Part shown: piece by piece, positions 1 to 12,151 of the stretch
Layout: each line of letters starts with the position of its first letter
Numbering within the stretch: the first letter of the stretch is position 1
Notes under the pieces: generated by a model
Seen by the model: the letters and a program-made list of their open reading frames with translations, nothing else
Told to the model about the DNA's origin: nothing
Database searches by the model: none
From: Macrostomum hystrix
Taxonomy: Eukaryota; Platyhelminthes; Macrostomidae
NCBI GenBank assembly: GCA_950097015.1
Contig: CATNEN010000001.1
Coordinates: 6,805,501 to 6,869,500 of the forward strand
DNA: 64,000 nucleotides
Reading direction: 5' to 3'
Position numbers and translations under genes: made by a program

Positions 1-700
1 TCGTTACGTTTACAAAGCGTAACTTTCTAGGAAGCAAATCTCGAAAGCAGATTAAAACTCCGAGGCATTCAGAGAGGGAAAAAAAGCAGTTTTTAATTCC
101 AAAAAGAGAATAAAACATATTTTGACGAAATTCTTGGAAAAAGTGAAATCGGCAACACCTATTCTTTCTTAGAAAAGCTCTCCTTTCCAAGAAAGCCTAG
201 AAAAATGCAATTATCTCCGGGGCTTATGCCGCATCTCCCAGTTGGGACTAGATTAAAATCGCAGGCACACGATCCAGAACCGAATTTTCTAGCAATAAGA
301 AACTGGCACATCCTTTTCTCCAAGAGAGAGGTTTGTGGAAATGGAAATCCTACTTTTTTTCGGAAAAATATTATGATAAAGGCTTAAAGGAAGAAGGCAA
401 CAGGCAGTTAGACAATGAATGCAGCATCGGATGCTGAACAACCGTTTGAACTGTTTTCTATTTATTATCTAACTTTTTTATCTGCTTTTGCTTTTGCAGT
501 TCGGAACCGGTTTAGGATTCGGTTCCTTCTATGGGGGCATTTTGTTTTTTGAAGTGACAGCTCACTGACAGCAGGGCTAGGGCTAGTGACAACCGGAAAG
601 GCAGAAAATGTTTTCACCCAGCACTCATTGCTAGGATGAGTTTTCATAAAAAATATTGGAAAGTCTATTGTTGCTAAGGCTAGTGTAGCGGTGCTATTGT
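1..700. other. Left flank, no supported gene
   Basis: Short open stretches on both strands show no recognisable protein or splice-bounded exon. The region probably belongs to the first intron, or a later part, of the minus-strand GPCR gene whose first exon is at 5707-6486, but no further exon of it could be recognised here. Confidence 0.4.
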
Positions 701-1130
<430 letters not shown>

Positions 1131-1750
1131 ATGTACCCACAGCATGTTAATCCTAATCACATTTTCAGAGAAGCCTAACAAGTGCCGCAGCTTCATCAGC
1201 ATGCAGCAGGTGTCCCAGCCGCTGACGCAAAGTCAGTCCCAAATCTGTTTTTTCCTTCTCTCTCCGTCGTTCCTTTACTCTTTAAGACGAACGAAATCAT
1301 GCGTGACCAACAGACTGAGTTGTATCCATCTGCTTTGCATAGCAGACATTACCTGCACTCAGCAACATGCGATGCAAGGATTAACAAGAAGAGAAAAACC
1401 AAGGAAAGCTAGAATTAGTTGGTAGTACTAGGGAAAGGACTGGACTGAACTCTATGCAGAGACGGCCCCTCATTGACCAAGGCAGGGAAGCCTACACGCG
1501 TCAAGGAAAACAATGATCCCATGACTAACCCAACAACCGCACACCACTACCCAGAATTAGCTTTCAAATCCCTACAGGCAGTAAATGTGATCATGTACTC
1601 ACGAAAGCTTTGTGTCGAGCTATTAGTTTTGTAATCTAAGCAGCTTTTTGATGCTTCTCACGAAAGGCACAAATATCCCATCCTTATTGCATGCCTTTTG
1701 ATCGTGAGTCCATACATCAGAAATCAGTGACGGTCACCCTCAAACTAACT
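1131..1750. other. Unannotated stretch between repeats
   Basis: Mixed sequence with two short open stretches near 1144-1425 that match no family I recognise and have no convincing splice sites. I see no TM6/TM7 exon of the GPCR on the minus strand here. Confidence 0.3.
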
Positions 1751-2090
1751 GCCTCACTGCCTCCCTCACTGCCACTCTCACCCTGTCTCCCTCACTGCCA
1801 CTCTCAGCCTCACTGCCACTCTCACCCTGTCTCTCTCACTGCCACTCTCAGCCTCACTGCCACTCTCACCCTGTCTCCCTAACTGCCACTCTCACCCTGT
1901 CTCCCTAACTGCCACTCTCACCCTGTCTCCCTCACTGCCACTCTCAGCCTCACTGCCACTCTCACCCTCACTGCCACTCTCACCCTGTCTCCCTCACTGC
2001 CACTCTCACCCTGTCTCCCTCACTGCCACTCTCAGCCTCACTGCCACTCTCACCCTCGCTGCCACTCTCACCCTCACTGCGACTCTCACC
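1751..2090. repeat. Minisatellite, CACTGCCACTCTCACC core
   Basis: Irregular tandem array built from CACTGCCACTCTCA followed by either CCCTGTCTCC or GCCT. The two spacer types alternate irregularly, indicating repeated slippage or unequal exchange. Confidence 0.95.
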
Positions 2091-2436
2091 CAATATCAGA
2101 CTGTCGCATGCCCACTCAAGCATGAGTATCGCAGTTCTAAATTGAAAATAATAATTCTCCTCGATCATAGGCCGAGCCGCCGCACCCAATGCATCCATTT
2201 ATCACCCTGAGTTAGACGGGTGATATTTTTGCTGCGCTTCATCTCACCGCGCCTACACCAAATCCGTGTCTGCTTGTTGAATAGCGGGAAAAATATACCC
2301 TCCAGAAAATAAAGAAAAATACGTAAAAATTATTCAAATCATCGTTTCACATCAATTGTTTGTGTGTGTTTTAGGCTTACAAAAAAATCCGCTAAAGAAT
2401 ACTATAAAATTATCTATCTATCTATCTATCTATCTG

Positions 2437-2498
<62 letters not shown>

Positions 2499-3020
2499 AA
2501 TTTAAACATAAACACAATGCAATGCTTCTGTTTTTCTATTCCCAATTGGCTAACCTCGAAAGCTAGATTTCCCATTCCTTAAGTTGGACTCAGTTTATTC
2601 GATTTTGGGTTAACCAACTCGCTTAAATTATAATTGTGCTAACATCGACCCGGTTGACGAAAGTATTCGCTTCGCAAATTCTTTTAGTGATTTTAACCAT
2701 TGAGTCCTTTGCAGTTTACAGCTTATTGTAGGTACTGCTTCAAGCGTAAGAATCATTGGAGCATTTTTTTCTAATAGCGCATTTCGTGAAAATCCCGTTG
2801 CCCTGTCCCGTCTTTTCCCCGTTAACATTTTCCTCATCTCAAGCATTTGCTCAATCATTTCTCTAGGCTAATTCGCGCAAGATTATGCCCACCTGTAGCA
2901 CCTGATAATCCCAAATCCTTTGATGTCCCTCTATGCACCCGTGAATACTAGATGCAAATGAACCTGTTTAACAAGCCAAAACTGCTCACGAAAGATTAGA
3001 GGAGCACTTGAGCTGTTAGC
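2091..3020. other. Unannotated stretch with a small TATC repeat
   Basis: Contains a second (TATC)n tract at 2411-2498. An open stretch on the minus strand at 2628-2858 resembles no known family and is not hydrophobic enough to be the missing TM6/TM7 exon of the GPCR. No other feature is supported. Confidence 0.35.
2411..2498. repeat. (TATC)n microsatellite, second copy
   Basis: About 88 bp of TATC tetranucleotide with a single TGTC interruption. Confidence 0.97.
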
Positions 3021-5694
3021 GGTGTCTAACAGATTGGATATATGTATCTAACTGATGGAATGTCGGTGTCTAACAGATAGAATTTCAGTATCTGACAGAT
3101 GGGATTTCACTGTCTAACAGATGGGATTTCACTGTCTAACAGATGGGATTTCACTGTCTAACAGATGGTATTTCAGTGTCTAACAGATGGGATTTCACTG
3201 TCCAACAGATGGGATTTCACTGTCTAACCGATGGGAGTTTACTGTCTAACAGATGGGAGTTTACTGTCTAAAGATGGGATGTCTGTGTCTAACAGATGGG
3301 ATGTCTGTGTCTAACAGATGGGATGTCTGTGTCTAACAGATGGGATGTCTGTGTCTAACAGATGGGATGTGTGTCTAACAGATTGTATTTCAGTGTCTAA
3401 CAGATGGGATTTCACTGTCTAACAGATGGGAGTTTACTGTCTAACAGATGGGAGTTTACTGTCTAAAGATGGGATGTCTGTGTCTAACAGATGGGATGTC
3501 TGTGTCTAACAGATGGGATGTCTGTGTCTAACAGATGGTATTTCAGTGTCTAACAGATGGGATTTCACTGTCTAACAGATGGTATTTCAGTGTCTAACAG
3601 ATGGTATTTCAGTGTCTAACAGATGGGATTTCACTGTCTAACAGATGGTATTTCACTGTCTAACAGATGGTATTTCACTGTCTAACAGATGGTATTTCAG
3701 TGTCTAACAGATTGTATTTCAGTGTCTAACAGATGGGATTTCACTGTCTAACAGATGGGAGTTTACTGTCTAACAGATGGCAGTTTACTGTCTAAAGATG
3801 GGATGTCTGTGTCTAACAGATGGGATGTCTGTGTCTAACAGATGGGATGTCTGTGTCTAACAGATGGTATTTCAGTGTCTAACAGATGGGATTTCACTGT
3901 CTAACAGATGGTATTTCACTGTCTAACAGATGGTATTTCACTGTCTAACAGATGGTATTTCACTGTCTAACAGATGGTATTTCAGTGTCTAACAGATGGG
4001 ATTTCAGTGTCTAACAGATGGGATGTCTGTGTCTAACAGATGGGATGTCTGTGTCTAACAGATGGTATTTCAGTGTCTAACAGATGGGATTTCACTGTCT
4101 AACAGATGGTATTTCACTGTCTAACAGATGGTATTTCACTGTCTAACAGATGGTATTTCACTGTCTAACAGATGGTATTTCAGTGTCTAACAGATGGGAT
4201 TTCAGTGTCTAACAGATGGGATGTCTGTGTCTAACAGATGGGATGTCTGTGTCTAACAGATGGGATGTCTGTGTCTAACAGATGGGATGTGTGTCTAACA
4301 GATTGTATTTCAGTGTCTAACAGATGGGATTTCACTGTCTAACAGATGGTATTTCAGTGTCTAACAGATGGGATTTCACTGTCTAACAGATGGGATTTCA
4401 CTGTCTAACAGATGGGATTTCACTGTCTAACAGATGGTATTTCAGTGTCTAACAGATGGGATTTCACTGTCTAACAGATGGTATTTCAGTGTCTAACAGA
4501 TGGTATTTCAGTGTCTAACAGATGGTATTTCAGTGTCTAACAGATGGTATTTCAGTGTCTAACAGATGGGATTTCAGTGTCTAACAGATGGTATTTCAGT
4601 GTCTAACAGATGGTATTTCAGTGTCTAACAGATGGTATTTCAGTGTCTAACAGATGGTATTTCACTGTCTAACAGATGGGATGTCTGTGTCTAACAGATG
4701 GGATGTCTGTGTCTAACAGATGGGATGTGTGTCTAACAGATGGGATTTCAGTGTCTAACAGATGGTATTTCAGTGTCTAACAGATGGTATTTCAGTGTCT
4801 AACAGATGGTATTTCAGTGTCTAACAGATGGTATTTCAGTGTCTAACAGATGGGATTTCAGTGTCTAACAGATGGTATTTCAGTGTCTAACAGATGGGAT
4901 TTCAGTGTCTAACAGATGGTATTTCAGTGTCTAACAGATGGGATTTCACTGTCTAACAGATGGTATTTCAGTGTCTAACAGATGGGATTTCAGTGTCTAA
5001 CAGATGGGATGTCTGTGTCTAACAGATGGGATGTCTGTGTCTAACAGATGGGATGTCTGTGTCTAACAGATGGGATTTCACTGTCTAACAGATGGTATTT
5101 CAGTGTCTAACAGATGGGATGTCTGTGTCTAACAGATGGTATTTCAGTGTCTAACAGATTGTATTTCAGTGTCTAACAGATGGTATTTCAGTGTCTAACA
5201 GATGGGATTTCACTGTCTAACAGATGGTATTTCAGTGTCTAACAGATGGTATTTCAGTGTCTAACAGATGGTATTTCAGTGTCTAACAGATGGTATTTCA
5301 GTGTCTAACAGATGGTATTTCAGTGTCTAACAGATGGTATTTCAGTGTCTAACAGATGGTATTTCAGTGTCTAACAGATGGTATTTCAGTGTCTAACAGA
5401 TGGTATTTCAGTGTCTAACAGATGGTATTTCACTGTCTAACAGATGGGATTTCACTGTCTAACAGATGGGATTTCACTGTCTAACAGATGGGATTTCACT
5501 GTCTAACAGATGGGATTTCACTGTCTAACAGATGGGATTTCACTGTCTAACAGATGGGATTTCACTGTCTAACAGATGGGATTTCACTGTCTAACAGATG
5601 GTATTTCACTGTCTAACAGATGGTATTTCACTGTCTAACAGATGGGATTTCAGTGTCTAACAGATGGGATTTCACTGTCTAACAGATGTCTAAC
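3021..5694. repeat. 22-bp minisatellite, about 120 copies
   Basis: Units of 22 bp share the core GTCTAACAGATGG and end in one of three variants (ATTTCACT, ATTTCAGT, ATGTCTGT). A shorter unit (CTAAAGATGGGATG) recurs near 3270, 3460 and 3792 in similar contexts, so multi-unit blocks have also been copied. On the minus strand the array starts about 13 nt beyond the splice donor of the GPCR exon, so it occupies the start of that intron. Confidence 0.98.
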
Positions 5695-5706
5695 GCGCCC
5701 ACTCAC

Positions 5707-6486
5707 CTGTATGCGGCTCTGCAGAGCTCTGGTGGCATTGGAGGTGCGCAGTGGCTCGGAGCCCTGGCAGGTGGTCGATGAGCGGAACAGGACCCGGGCT
5801 ATGGCCGAGTACAGAACAGACAGCAGAACCAGTGGTATGAAGTAGAAGAAGGCCAAGTCGCCCAGATACAAAGCCATGTAGGCCTTATTACTGCGATCGA
5901 GTTTGTGACTGCACCTCTCAACTGTCAGGTTGGTGTTAGGCAACTGTTTGAACTTAAGAGTGGCCAGGTAGAACCAGGGCGAGTTGTACAGCAAGCCGAA
6001 TATCCAGATGCCGGCTATGATCCGCTTGGCCCGCTTCACAGTGCAAGCGGTCTGGGCTGTGATGGGGTAGCAGATTGCAACGAAGCGTTCAACAGAGAAG
6101 GCGGTGATTGAAAAGGCCGAGGTATTGACGCCGACGTAGGATAGATAGACTGCGATCTTGCAGCCGACTATGCCGCACAGGACCCAACGATCGCGAATGA
6201 CGTTCAGTTCGGAGACCATTGTTGCTACGCCAACAACTAGCGCGATTAGATCGGCTACGGACAATGAGACTAGATAACAATTGGTTGGAGTAAGCATTCT
6301 AGCCCTAGCTGTGACCACCACCACTATCACCAGGATGTTGCCGAATACACCGACGCATAGCAAAGCTAGGCAGAGGGTCGAAATGATGGACCGCAGTGGT
6401 ACAGGATAGTACAACTGATTGTAGGTTAAATTCCATTTGCTGCCATAGGTCAGCAATTCATCTATGGACTGTGCTGCAGATTCCAT
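5707..6486 (-). CDS. TRH-receptor-like class A GPCR, first coding exon (TM1-TM5)
   Basis: This exon encodes the first 260 residues of a rhodopsin-family receptor of the plasma membrane. Visible marks are a short N-terminus with an NLT glycosylation site, GN in TM1, LSVAD in TM2, a Cys before TM3, ERF in place of DRY, a Trp in TM4, and an ECL2 Cys followed by a long TM5. The TM3-ICL2 stretch SITAFSVERFVAICYPI followed by an AQ and RAKRI motif is close to vertebrate TRH receptors; the SITAF/ERY/AICHPI/AQ/RAKKI pattern is that family's. The start is well set because an in-frame TAA directly precedes the ATG. The exon ends in ICL3 at CAG|GTGAGT (donor 5701-5706, phase 0). TM6, TM7 and the tail must lie further left and were not found, so the gene is partial. 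Upstream, a CCAAT-type box lies at 6646-6650. The ligand is unknown; other peptide receptors of the same clade are possible. Confidence 0.82.
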
Positions 6487-6780
6487 TTACGCTACTAAGC
6501 AGTTTTTATGATAGAATAGCTCAATATTCGTCACTTACTCGTAGTTTTCTTGCGGCTCTGGTGAAAGATAAACAGATTTATAGCTCTCTGTATAGACGGA
6601 GAGAGAGGGGTGAAATACAGCGCATTGAATGGCCAGTTTTTCCAGCCAATCACGGTCGACCAAAGCGAGTAAAGATAACACATACAATTCAAACTGACAG
6701 CTGACAAGTCCAACTGTTTTTGACTGGGACACTAGTCAGATTTGCGATAATAAAAATATGAATAGACAGCAAAGATAGAT

Positions 6781-7165
6781 TGAACTGTGAGATCTGGGTG
6801 AGAGATAAGATGAGAGATGAGATATGGAACTGTGAGATCTATGTGAGAGATGAAATATGGAACTGTGAGATCTAGGTGGGAGATGAGATATGGAACTGTG
6901 AGATCTAGGTGGGAGATGAGATATGGAACTGTGAGATCTATGTGAGAGATGAAATATGGAACTGTGAGATCTAGGTGGGAGATGAGATATGGAACTGTGA
7001 GATCTAGGTGCGAGATGAGATATGGAACTGTGAGATCTAGGTGGGAGATGAGATATGGAACTGTGAGATCTAGGTGGGAGATGAGATATGGAACTGTGAG
7101 ATCTAGGTGGGAGATGATATATGGAACTGTGAGATCTAGGTGGGAGATGAGATATGGAAATATGA
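6781..7165. repeat. 33-bp minisatellite
   Basis: Units of about 33 bp contain GAGATATGGAACTGTGAGAT and CTAGGTGGGAGAT. The first units are degenerate. The array grades into the next one through the shared words GAACTGTGAG, so the second array may have arisen from the edge of this one. Confidence 0.95.
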
Positions 7166-8645
7166 GACTAGAACTGTGAGGATGGTGAGATAAGTAGACT
7201 AGAACTGTGAGGACGGTGAGATAAGTAAGACTAGAACTGTGAGGATGGTGAGATAGGTAAGACTAGAACTGTGAGGACGGTGAGATAAGTAAGACTAGAA
7301 CTGTGAGGATGGTGAGATAAGTAGACTAGAACTGTGAGGACGGTGAGATAAGTAAGACTAGAACTGTGAGGACGGTGAGATAAGTAAGACTAGAACTGTG
7401 AGGATGGTGAGATAAGGAGACTAGAACTGTGAGGACGGTGAGATAAGTAAGACTAGAACTGTGAGGACGGTGAGATAAGTAAGACTAGAACTGTGAGGAC
7501 GGTGAGATAAGTAAGACTAGAACTGTGAGGATGGTGAGATAAGGAGACTAGAACTGTGAGGATGGTGAGATAAGTAGACTAGAACTGTGAGGATGGTGAG
7601 ATAAGTAGACTAGAACTGTGAGGATGGTGAGATAAGGAGACTAGAACTGTGAGGATGGTGAGATAAGTAGACTAGAACTGTGAGGATGGTGAGATAAGTA
7701 GACTAAAACTGTGAGGATGGTGGGATAAGGGAGACTAGAACTGTGAGGATGGTGGGATAAGGGAGACTAGAACAGTGAGGATGGTGAGATAAGGGAGACT
7801 AGAACTGTGAGGATGGTGAGATAAGTAGACTAGAACTGTGAGGATGGTGGGATAAGGGAGACTAGAACTGTGAGGATGGTGGGATAAGGGAGACTAGAAC
7901 AGTGAGGATGGTGAGATAAGGAGACTAGAACTGTGAGGATGGTGAGATAAGTAGACTAGAACTGTGAGGATGGTGAGATAAGTAGACTAGAACTGTGAGG
8001 ATGGTGAGATAAGGAGACTAGAACTGTGAGGATGGTGAGATAAGGAGACTAGAACTGTGAGGACGGTGAGATAAGTAAGACTAGAACTGTGAGGACGGTG
8101 AGATAAGTAAGACTAGAACTGTGAGGACGGTGAGATAAGTAAGACTAGAACTGTGAGGATGGTGAGATAAGGAGACTAGAACTGTGAGGATGGTGAGATA
8201 AGTAGACTAGAACTGTGAGGATGGTGAGATAAGTAGACTAGAACTGTGAGGATGGTGAGATAAGGAGACTAGAACTGTGAGGATGGTGAGATAAGTAGAC
8301 TAGAACTGTGAGGATGGTGAGATAAGTAGACTAGAACTGTGAGGATGGTGAGATAAGGAGACTAGAACTGTGAGGATGGTGAGATAAGTAGACTAGAACT
8401 GTGAGGATGGTGAGATAAGTAGACTAAAACTGTGAGGATGGTGGGATAAGGGAGACTAGAACTGTGAGGATGGTGGGATAAGGGAGACTAGAACAGTGAG
8501 GATGGTGAGATAAGGGAGACTAGAACTGTGAGGATGGTGAGATAAGTAGACTAGAACTGTGAGGATGGTGGGATAAGGGAGACTAGAACTGTGAGGATGG
8601 TGGGATAAGGGAGACTAGAACAGTGAGGATGGTGAGAAAAGGGAG
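7166..8645. repeat. 30-32-bp minisatellite with block duplication
   Basis: Units contain GACTAGAACTGTGAGGATGG followed by TGAGATAAG and a 1-3 base spacer. A distinctive run (a unit with GACTAAAACT followed by TGGGATAAGGG units) occurs near 7701 and again near 8422, about 721 bp apart, so a segment of more than 20 units was duplicated as a block. Confidence 0.97.
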
Positions 8646-9095
8646 ACAAGATCGGACAGAAAAGATCAGTGCAGTATTATGTCTTCGGAGTCCCTGAAAC
8701 GGACTCTCTTGTTGCTGGCCATTCTCGACATAGGAAGAAAGTTTTTTAAAAAAAAAAGCAGTAAGAAAACAGGCACGCGAAACATTAAGGAAGTGACTGA
8801 GGAACACAGACTGGCTGGCTGAGAAGTGCCAGGCAGAAGTGGCAGAAGAAAAACTCAGCATACCTATCAATGATGCTCAGCTAGGTTAGCTTATGCAATC
8901 CGATCAATGAAGTTCTATTAAGCCCCAAGCCCTGGACACTTTACCAGTTCAGTAGCAGATTCTCCAGTTTTGTTGACATTCATTCAGTTGTTCAGGAAAT
9001 TTCCTGCAAAGTTCTCTTCCCTTGGGGGTGTGCGAAAGATATTCTGGATTTTTTAGAATAATCTATAGAGACCCTTATCTCATAGAAACAATAAA
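8646..9095. other. Unannotated spacer between minisatellites
   Basis: About 450 bp of unique-looking sequence. An open stretch on the minus strand at 8583-8870 begins inside the repeat and has no family resemblance. No gene supported. Confidence 0.4.
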
Positions 9096-10263
9096 GCTAA
9101 TCCATCCAATATGGATTGCTAATCTATCCAATATGGATTGCTAATCTATCCTGCGAGATCTAATCTATCCAATATGGATTGCTAATCTATCCAATTTGGA
9201 TTGCTAATCTATCCAATTTGGATTGCTAATCTATCCAATTTGGATTGCTAATCTACCCAATATGGATTGCTAATCTATCCAATATGGATTGCTAATCTAT
9301 CCAATATGGATTGCTAATCTATCCAATCTGGATTGCTAATCTATCCAATATGGATTGCTAATCTATCCAATATGGATTGCTAATCTATCCAATATGGATT
9401 GCTAATCTATCCAATATGGATTGCTAATCTATCCAATATGGATTACTAATCTATCCAATATGGATTGCTAATCTATCCAATATGGATTGCTAATCTATCC
9501 AATATGGATTGCTAATCTATCCAATATGGATTGCTAATCTATGTAATTTGGATTGCTAATCTATCCAATATGGATTGCTAATCTATCCAATATGGATTGC
9601 TAATCTATCCAATATGGATTGCTAATCTATCCAATATGGATTGCTAATCTATGTAATTTGGATTGCTAATCTATCCAATATGGATTGCTAATCTATCCAA
9701 TATGGATTGCTAATCTATGCAATATGGATTGCTAATCTATGTAATTTGGATTGCTAATCTATCCAATATGGATTGTTAATCTATCCAATATGGATTGTTA
9801 ATCTATCCAATATGGATTGCTAATCTATGTAATTTGGATTGTTAATCTATCCAATATGGATTGCTAATCTATCCAATATGGATTGCTAATGTATGTAATT
9901 TTGATTGCTAATCTATCCAATATGGATTGCTAATGTATGTAATTTGGATTGCTAATCTATCCAATATGGATTGCTAATCTATCCGATTTGGATTGTTAAT
10001 CTATCCAATATGGATTGCTAATCTATCCAATCTGGATTGCTAATCTATCCAAAATGGATTGCTAATCCATCCAATATGGATTGCTAATCTATCCAATATG
10101 GATTGCTAATCTATCCAATATGGATTGCTAATCTATCCAATATGGATTGCTAGTCTATCCAATTTGGATTGCTAATCTATCCAATATAGATTGCTAATCC
10201 ATCCAATATGGATTGCTAATCTATCCAATATGGATTGCTATTCTATCCAATATGGATTGCTAG
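9096..10263. repeat. 22-bp minisatellite, left part
   Basis: Units of 22 bp with the core CTATCCAATATGGATTGCTAA. The array is interrupted by the LTR element and resumes at 12334 with the same unit. Variants include AATTTGG, CTATGTAATTT and, rarely, GCTAG in place of GCTAA. Confidence 0.97.
10259..10263. repeat. Target-site duplication, left copy (GCTAG)
   Basis: GCTAG immediately precedes the TGTTGTAC terminus of the element and recurs at 12329-12333 directly after the terminal CA. GCTAG is a variant of the array word GCTAA and also occurs at about 10149, so the insertion hit a variant unit. Confidence 0.88.
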
Positions 10264-10318
10264 TGTTGTACTTTTATGTGCGTTGTACTTTCATTATATA
10301 GAAACTAGTATTCGACCG
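10264..10318 (+). repeat. 5' LTR remnant (55 bp)
   Basis: Identical over 55 bases to the start of the 3' LTR (TGTTGTAC ... TATTCGACCG). After this point the two copies diverge completely, at the junction with the 33-bp minisatellite. Confidence 0.92.
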
Positions 10319-10673
10319 GATTCGGCAGGAGAGGTTGGGTCATCTGTGAGCTGTCTGTCAGGAGAGGTCAAGTCACCTGTGAGCTGTCCGGCAGGAGAGG
10401 TGAGGTCACCTGTGAGCTGTCCGTCAGGAGAGGTCGAGTCACCTGTGAGCTGTCCAGCAGGAGAGGTCGAGTCAACTGTGAGCTGTTCGGCAGGAGAGGT
10501 GAGGTCACCTGTGAGCTGTCCGTCAGGAGAGGTCGAGTCACCTGTGAGCTGTCCGGCAGGAGAGGTCGAGTCACCTGTGAGCTTTTCGGCAGGAGAGGTC
10601 GAGTCACCTGTGAGCTGTTCGGCAGGAGAGGTGAGGTCACCTGTGAGCTGTCCGTCAGGAGAGGTCGAGTCAA
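10319..10673. repeat. 33-bp minisatellite within the LTR element
   Basis: About ten units of 33 bp containing GGAGAGGTCGAGTCACCTGT and GAGCTGTCC. Because 33 is a multiple of three it stays open in one frame, but that frame is not the pol frame that follows, so it is not treated as coding. It occupies the place where most of the 5' LTR, gag and the first half of pol should be. Confidence 0.93.
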
Positions 10674-10677
10674 CCTC

Positions 10678-12120
10678 ATGGTCCAGGAACGAGATCCTGT
10701 CGCTGGGGTGTGGACCGTCGACGAGACATCGAGCTGTCGCGTCTGGTGCGACGCCAGCAGCATCGCCATTGGAGCCGTCATCGAAATTGGTGGCGTCATC
10801 GTGGAGGACGCCTCATGGTTGCGAAAACAAAACGACGCTGCGCACATCAATCTGGCCAAACTTGAGGCGGTCATTAAGGGTCTCAACCTTGCCCTCGCTT
10901 GGGGTACGAGGAAAGTTGAAGTGTTGACTGATTCTGCAACCGTGCACGGCTGGCTCCAGTCTTTGATTGTAGGCGATAAGCCCGTGCGAGTCAAAGGTCT
11001 CGGTGAAGCTCTGGCTCGGAAACGGCTGTCATTAATCCGAGACACGGCGTCGGAGTGCGAGCTCGAGCTGCTGACGTCGCTGGTGCCATCTTCCGCAAAC
11101 AAGGCAGACGCACTGACGCGAGTACCGCAACAGTGGCTGCGCCAGCGGCCCTTCTGTGCAGTGGCGCTGCGCCCCGTTGACATAGATCTCCGTGCGTTCC
11201 ACGAGAAGCACCACTTCGGGGTGGACAGGACGCTCTACCTGGCCAAACTGTGCTTCCCTGAACGTGAGGTACTGCGTGAAGAGGTTGAGCGCATCGTAGC
11301 AAACTGCATCCGATGCAAGTCCGTAGACCCTGCGCCGATGATTTGGGACCATGGCAGACTCGAGGTGGATGCAAACTGGTGGCGCTTGGCCTTCGACGTC
11401 ACCCACTTTAAGGACGACCGCTATCTGTCCATTGTTGACTGCGGGCCGAGCAGATTCTCGCTGTGGCGAAAACTCACCGACGAGCGGACAGCGTCAATTA
11501 CCGGGATACTCGTGCAGGTGTTCCGAGAGCGGGGTCCTCCCTGGCAGCTGCTTCTCGACAATTCACCGACCTTCCGCTCCGCTGAGGTCCGTGCGTTCTG
11601 TGAGGCTTGGGGAGTGCAGCTCCTCTTCCGTTGCGCACACCGGCCGTCAGGCAACGGAATAGTCGAGCGCAATCATCGGACGATTAAGCGGATGGCAGCT
11701 AGAACCGGAAAGGACGTGCTGGAAATGGTGTTCTGGTACAACATGGCTCCAAAGGATGGCACTTGCAAGGACAGCGTGCCCAGCAGAATGGTCAGCACCT
11801 AGGACTGGAAGCCGCCAACTGTGTCTCTCCCCGAGGCCTTGGAGACCTTGGAGGCAAACCCCGCCCTGCCAGTGGGAACAGAAGTGTTTGTTAAAACGCC
11901 GGCCGTCAGATGCACCGAAGAGTGGCCCAGGGGACGCGTGACGGGCCAGAGACAAGGGTCTACGGTGGAGGTCGATGGCCTTCCCCGTTACGTAGCTGAC
12001 GTCCGCCCGGCACCAGACACGCAACAGCAGCCTCCTGGGGTGGAGCGAGCTGTCCAGCGGGATGCTGACCCACGACGGTCTAATAGGGTGAAGTCGGCGC
12101 CGGTCCGTTACGAACCTTGA
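10678..12120 (+). pseudogene. pol: pol fragment: RNase H and integrase, one in-frame stop
   Basis: RNase H acidic residues are present in order: CDAS, LEAV, TDSA and ADAL. An H2C2 zinc-binding region follows (HEKHH ... CIRC), then an integrase core with Asp in FDVTHF, Asp in LLDNS and Glu in GIVER, the last two separated by 35 residues. A TAG at 11800-11802 interrupts the frame. The same frame continues after it for about 105 codons, with an SH3-like integrase C-terminal stretch, to a TGA at 12118-12120. Reverse transcriptase and everything upstream are missing, and the apparent ATG at 10678 is simply the first Met after the deletion junction. This is a decayed retrotransposon gene. The catalytic residues survive, which suggests the stop and deletion are fairly recent or the element was mobilised in trans. 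Confidence 0.9.
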
Positions 12121-12132
12121 TCTCTTGTGATC

Positions 12133-12151
12133 CGGAGATCAGGGGGTGATG
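12133..12151 (+). other. Polypurine tract of the LTR element
   Basis: Purine-rich run CGGAGATCAGGGGGTGATG directly abuts the 3' LTR, the expected position of the plus-strand primer. Confidence 0.75.

Noticed and set aside
2628-2858. Candidate missing TM6/TM7 exon of the GPCR
   Set aside because: Too charged and lacks the FxxCWxP and NPxxY-type motifs expected.
3021-5694. CRISPR-like array of regular repeats
   Set aside because: Direct 22-bp units without unique spacers in an animal genome; this is a minisatellite.
10368-11183. 271-codon minus-strand open stretch
   Set aside because: Antisense of the 33-bp array and RNase H region of the LTR element.
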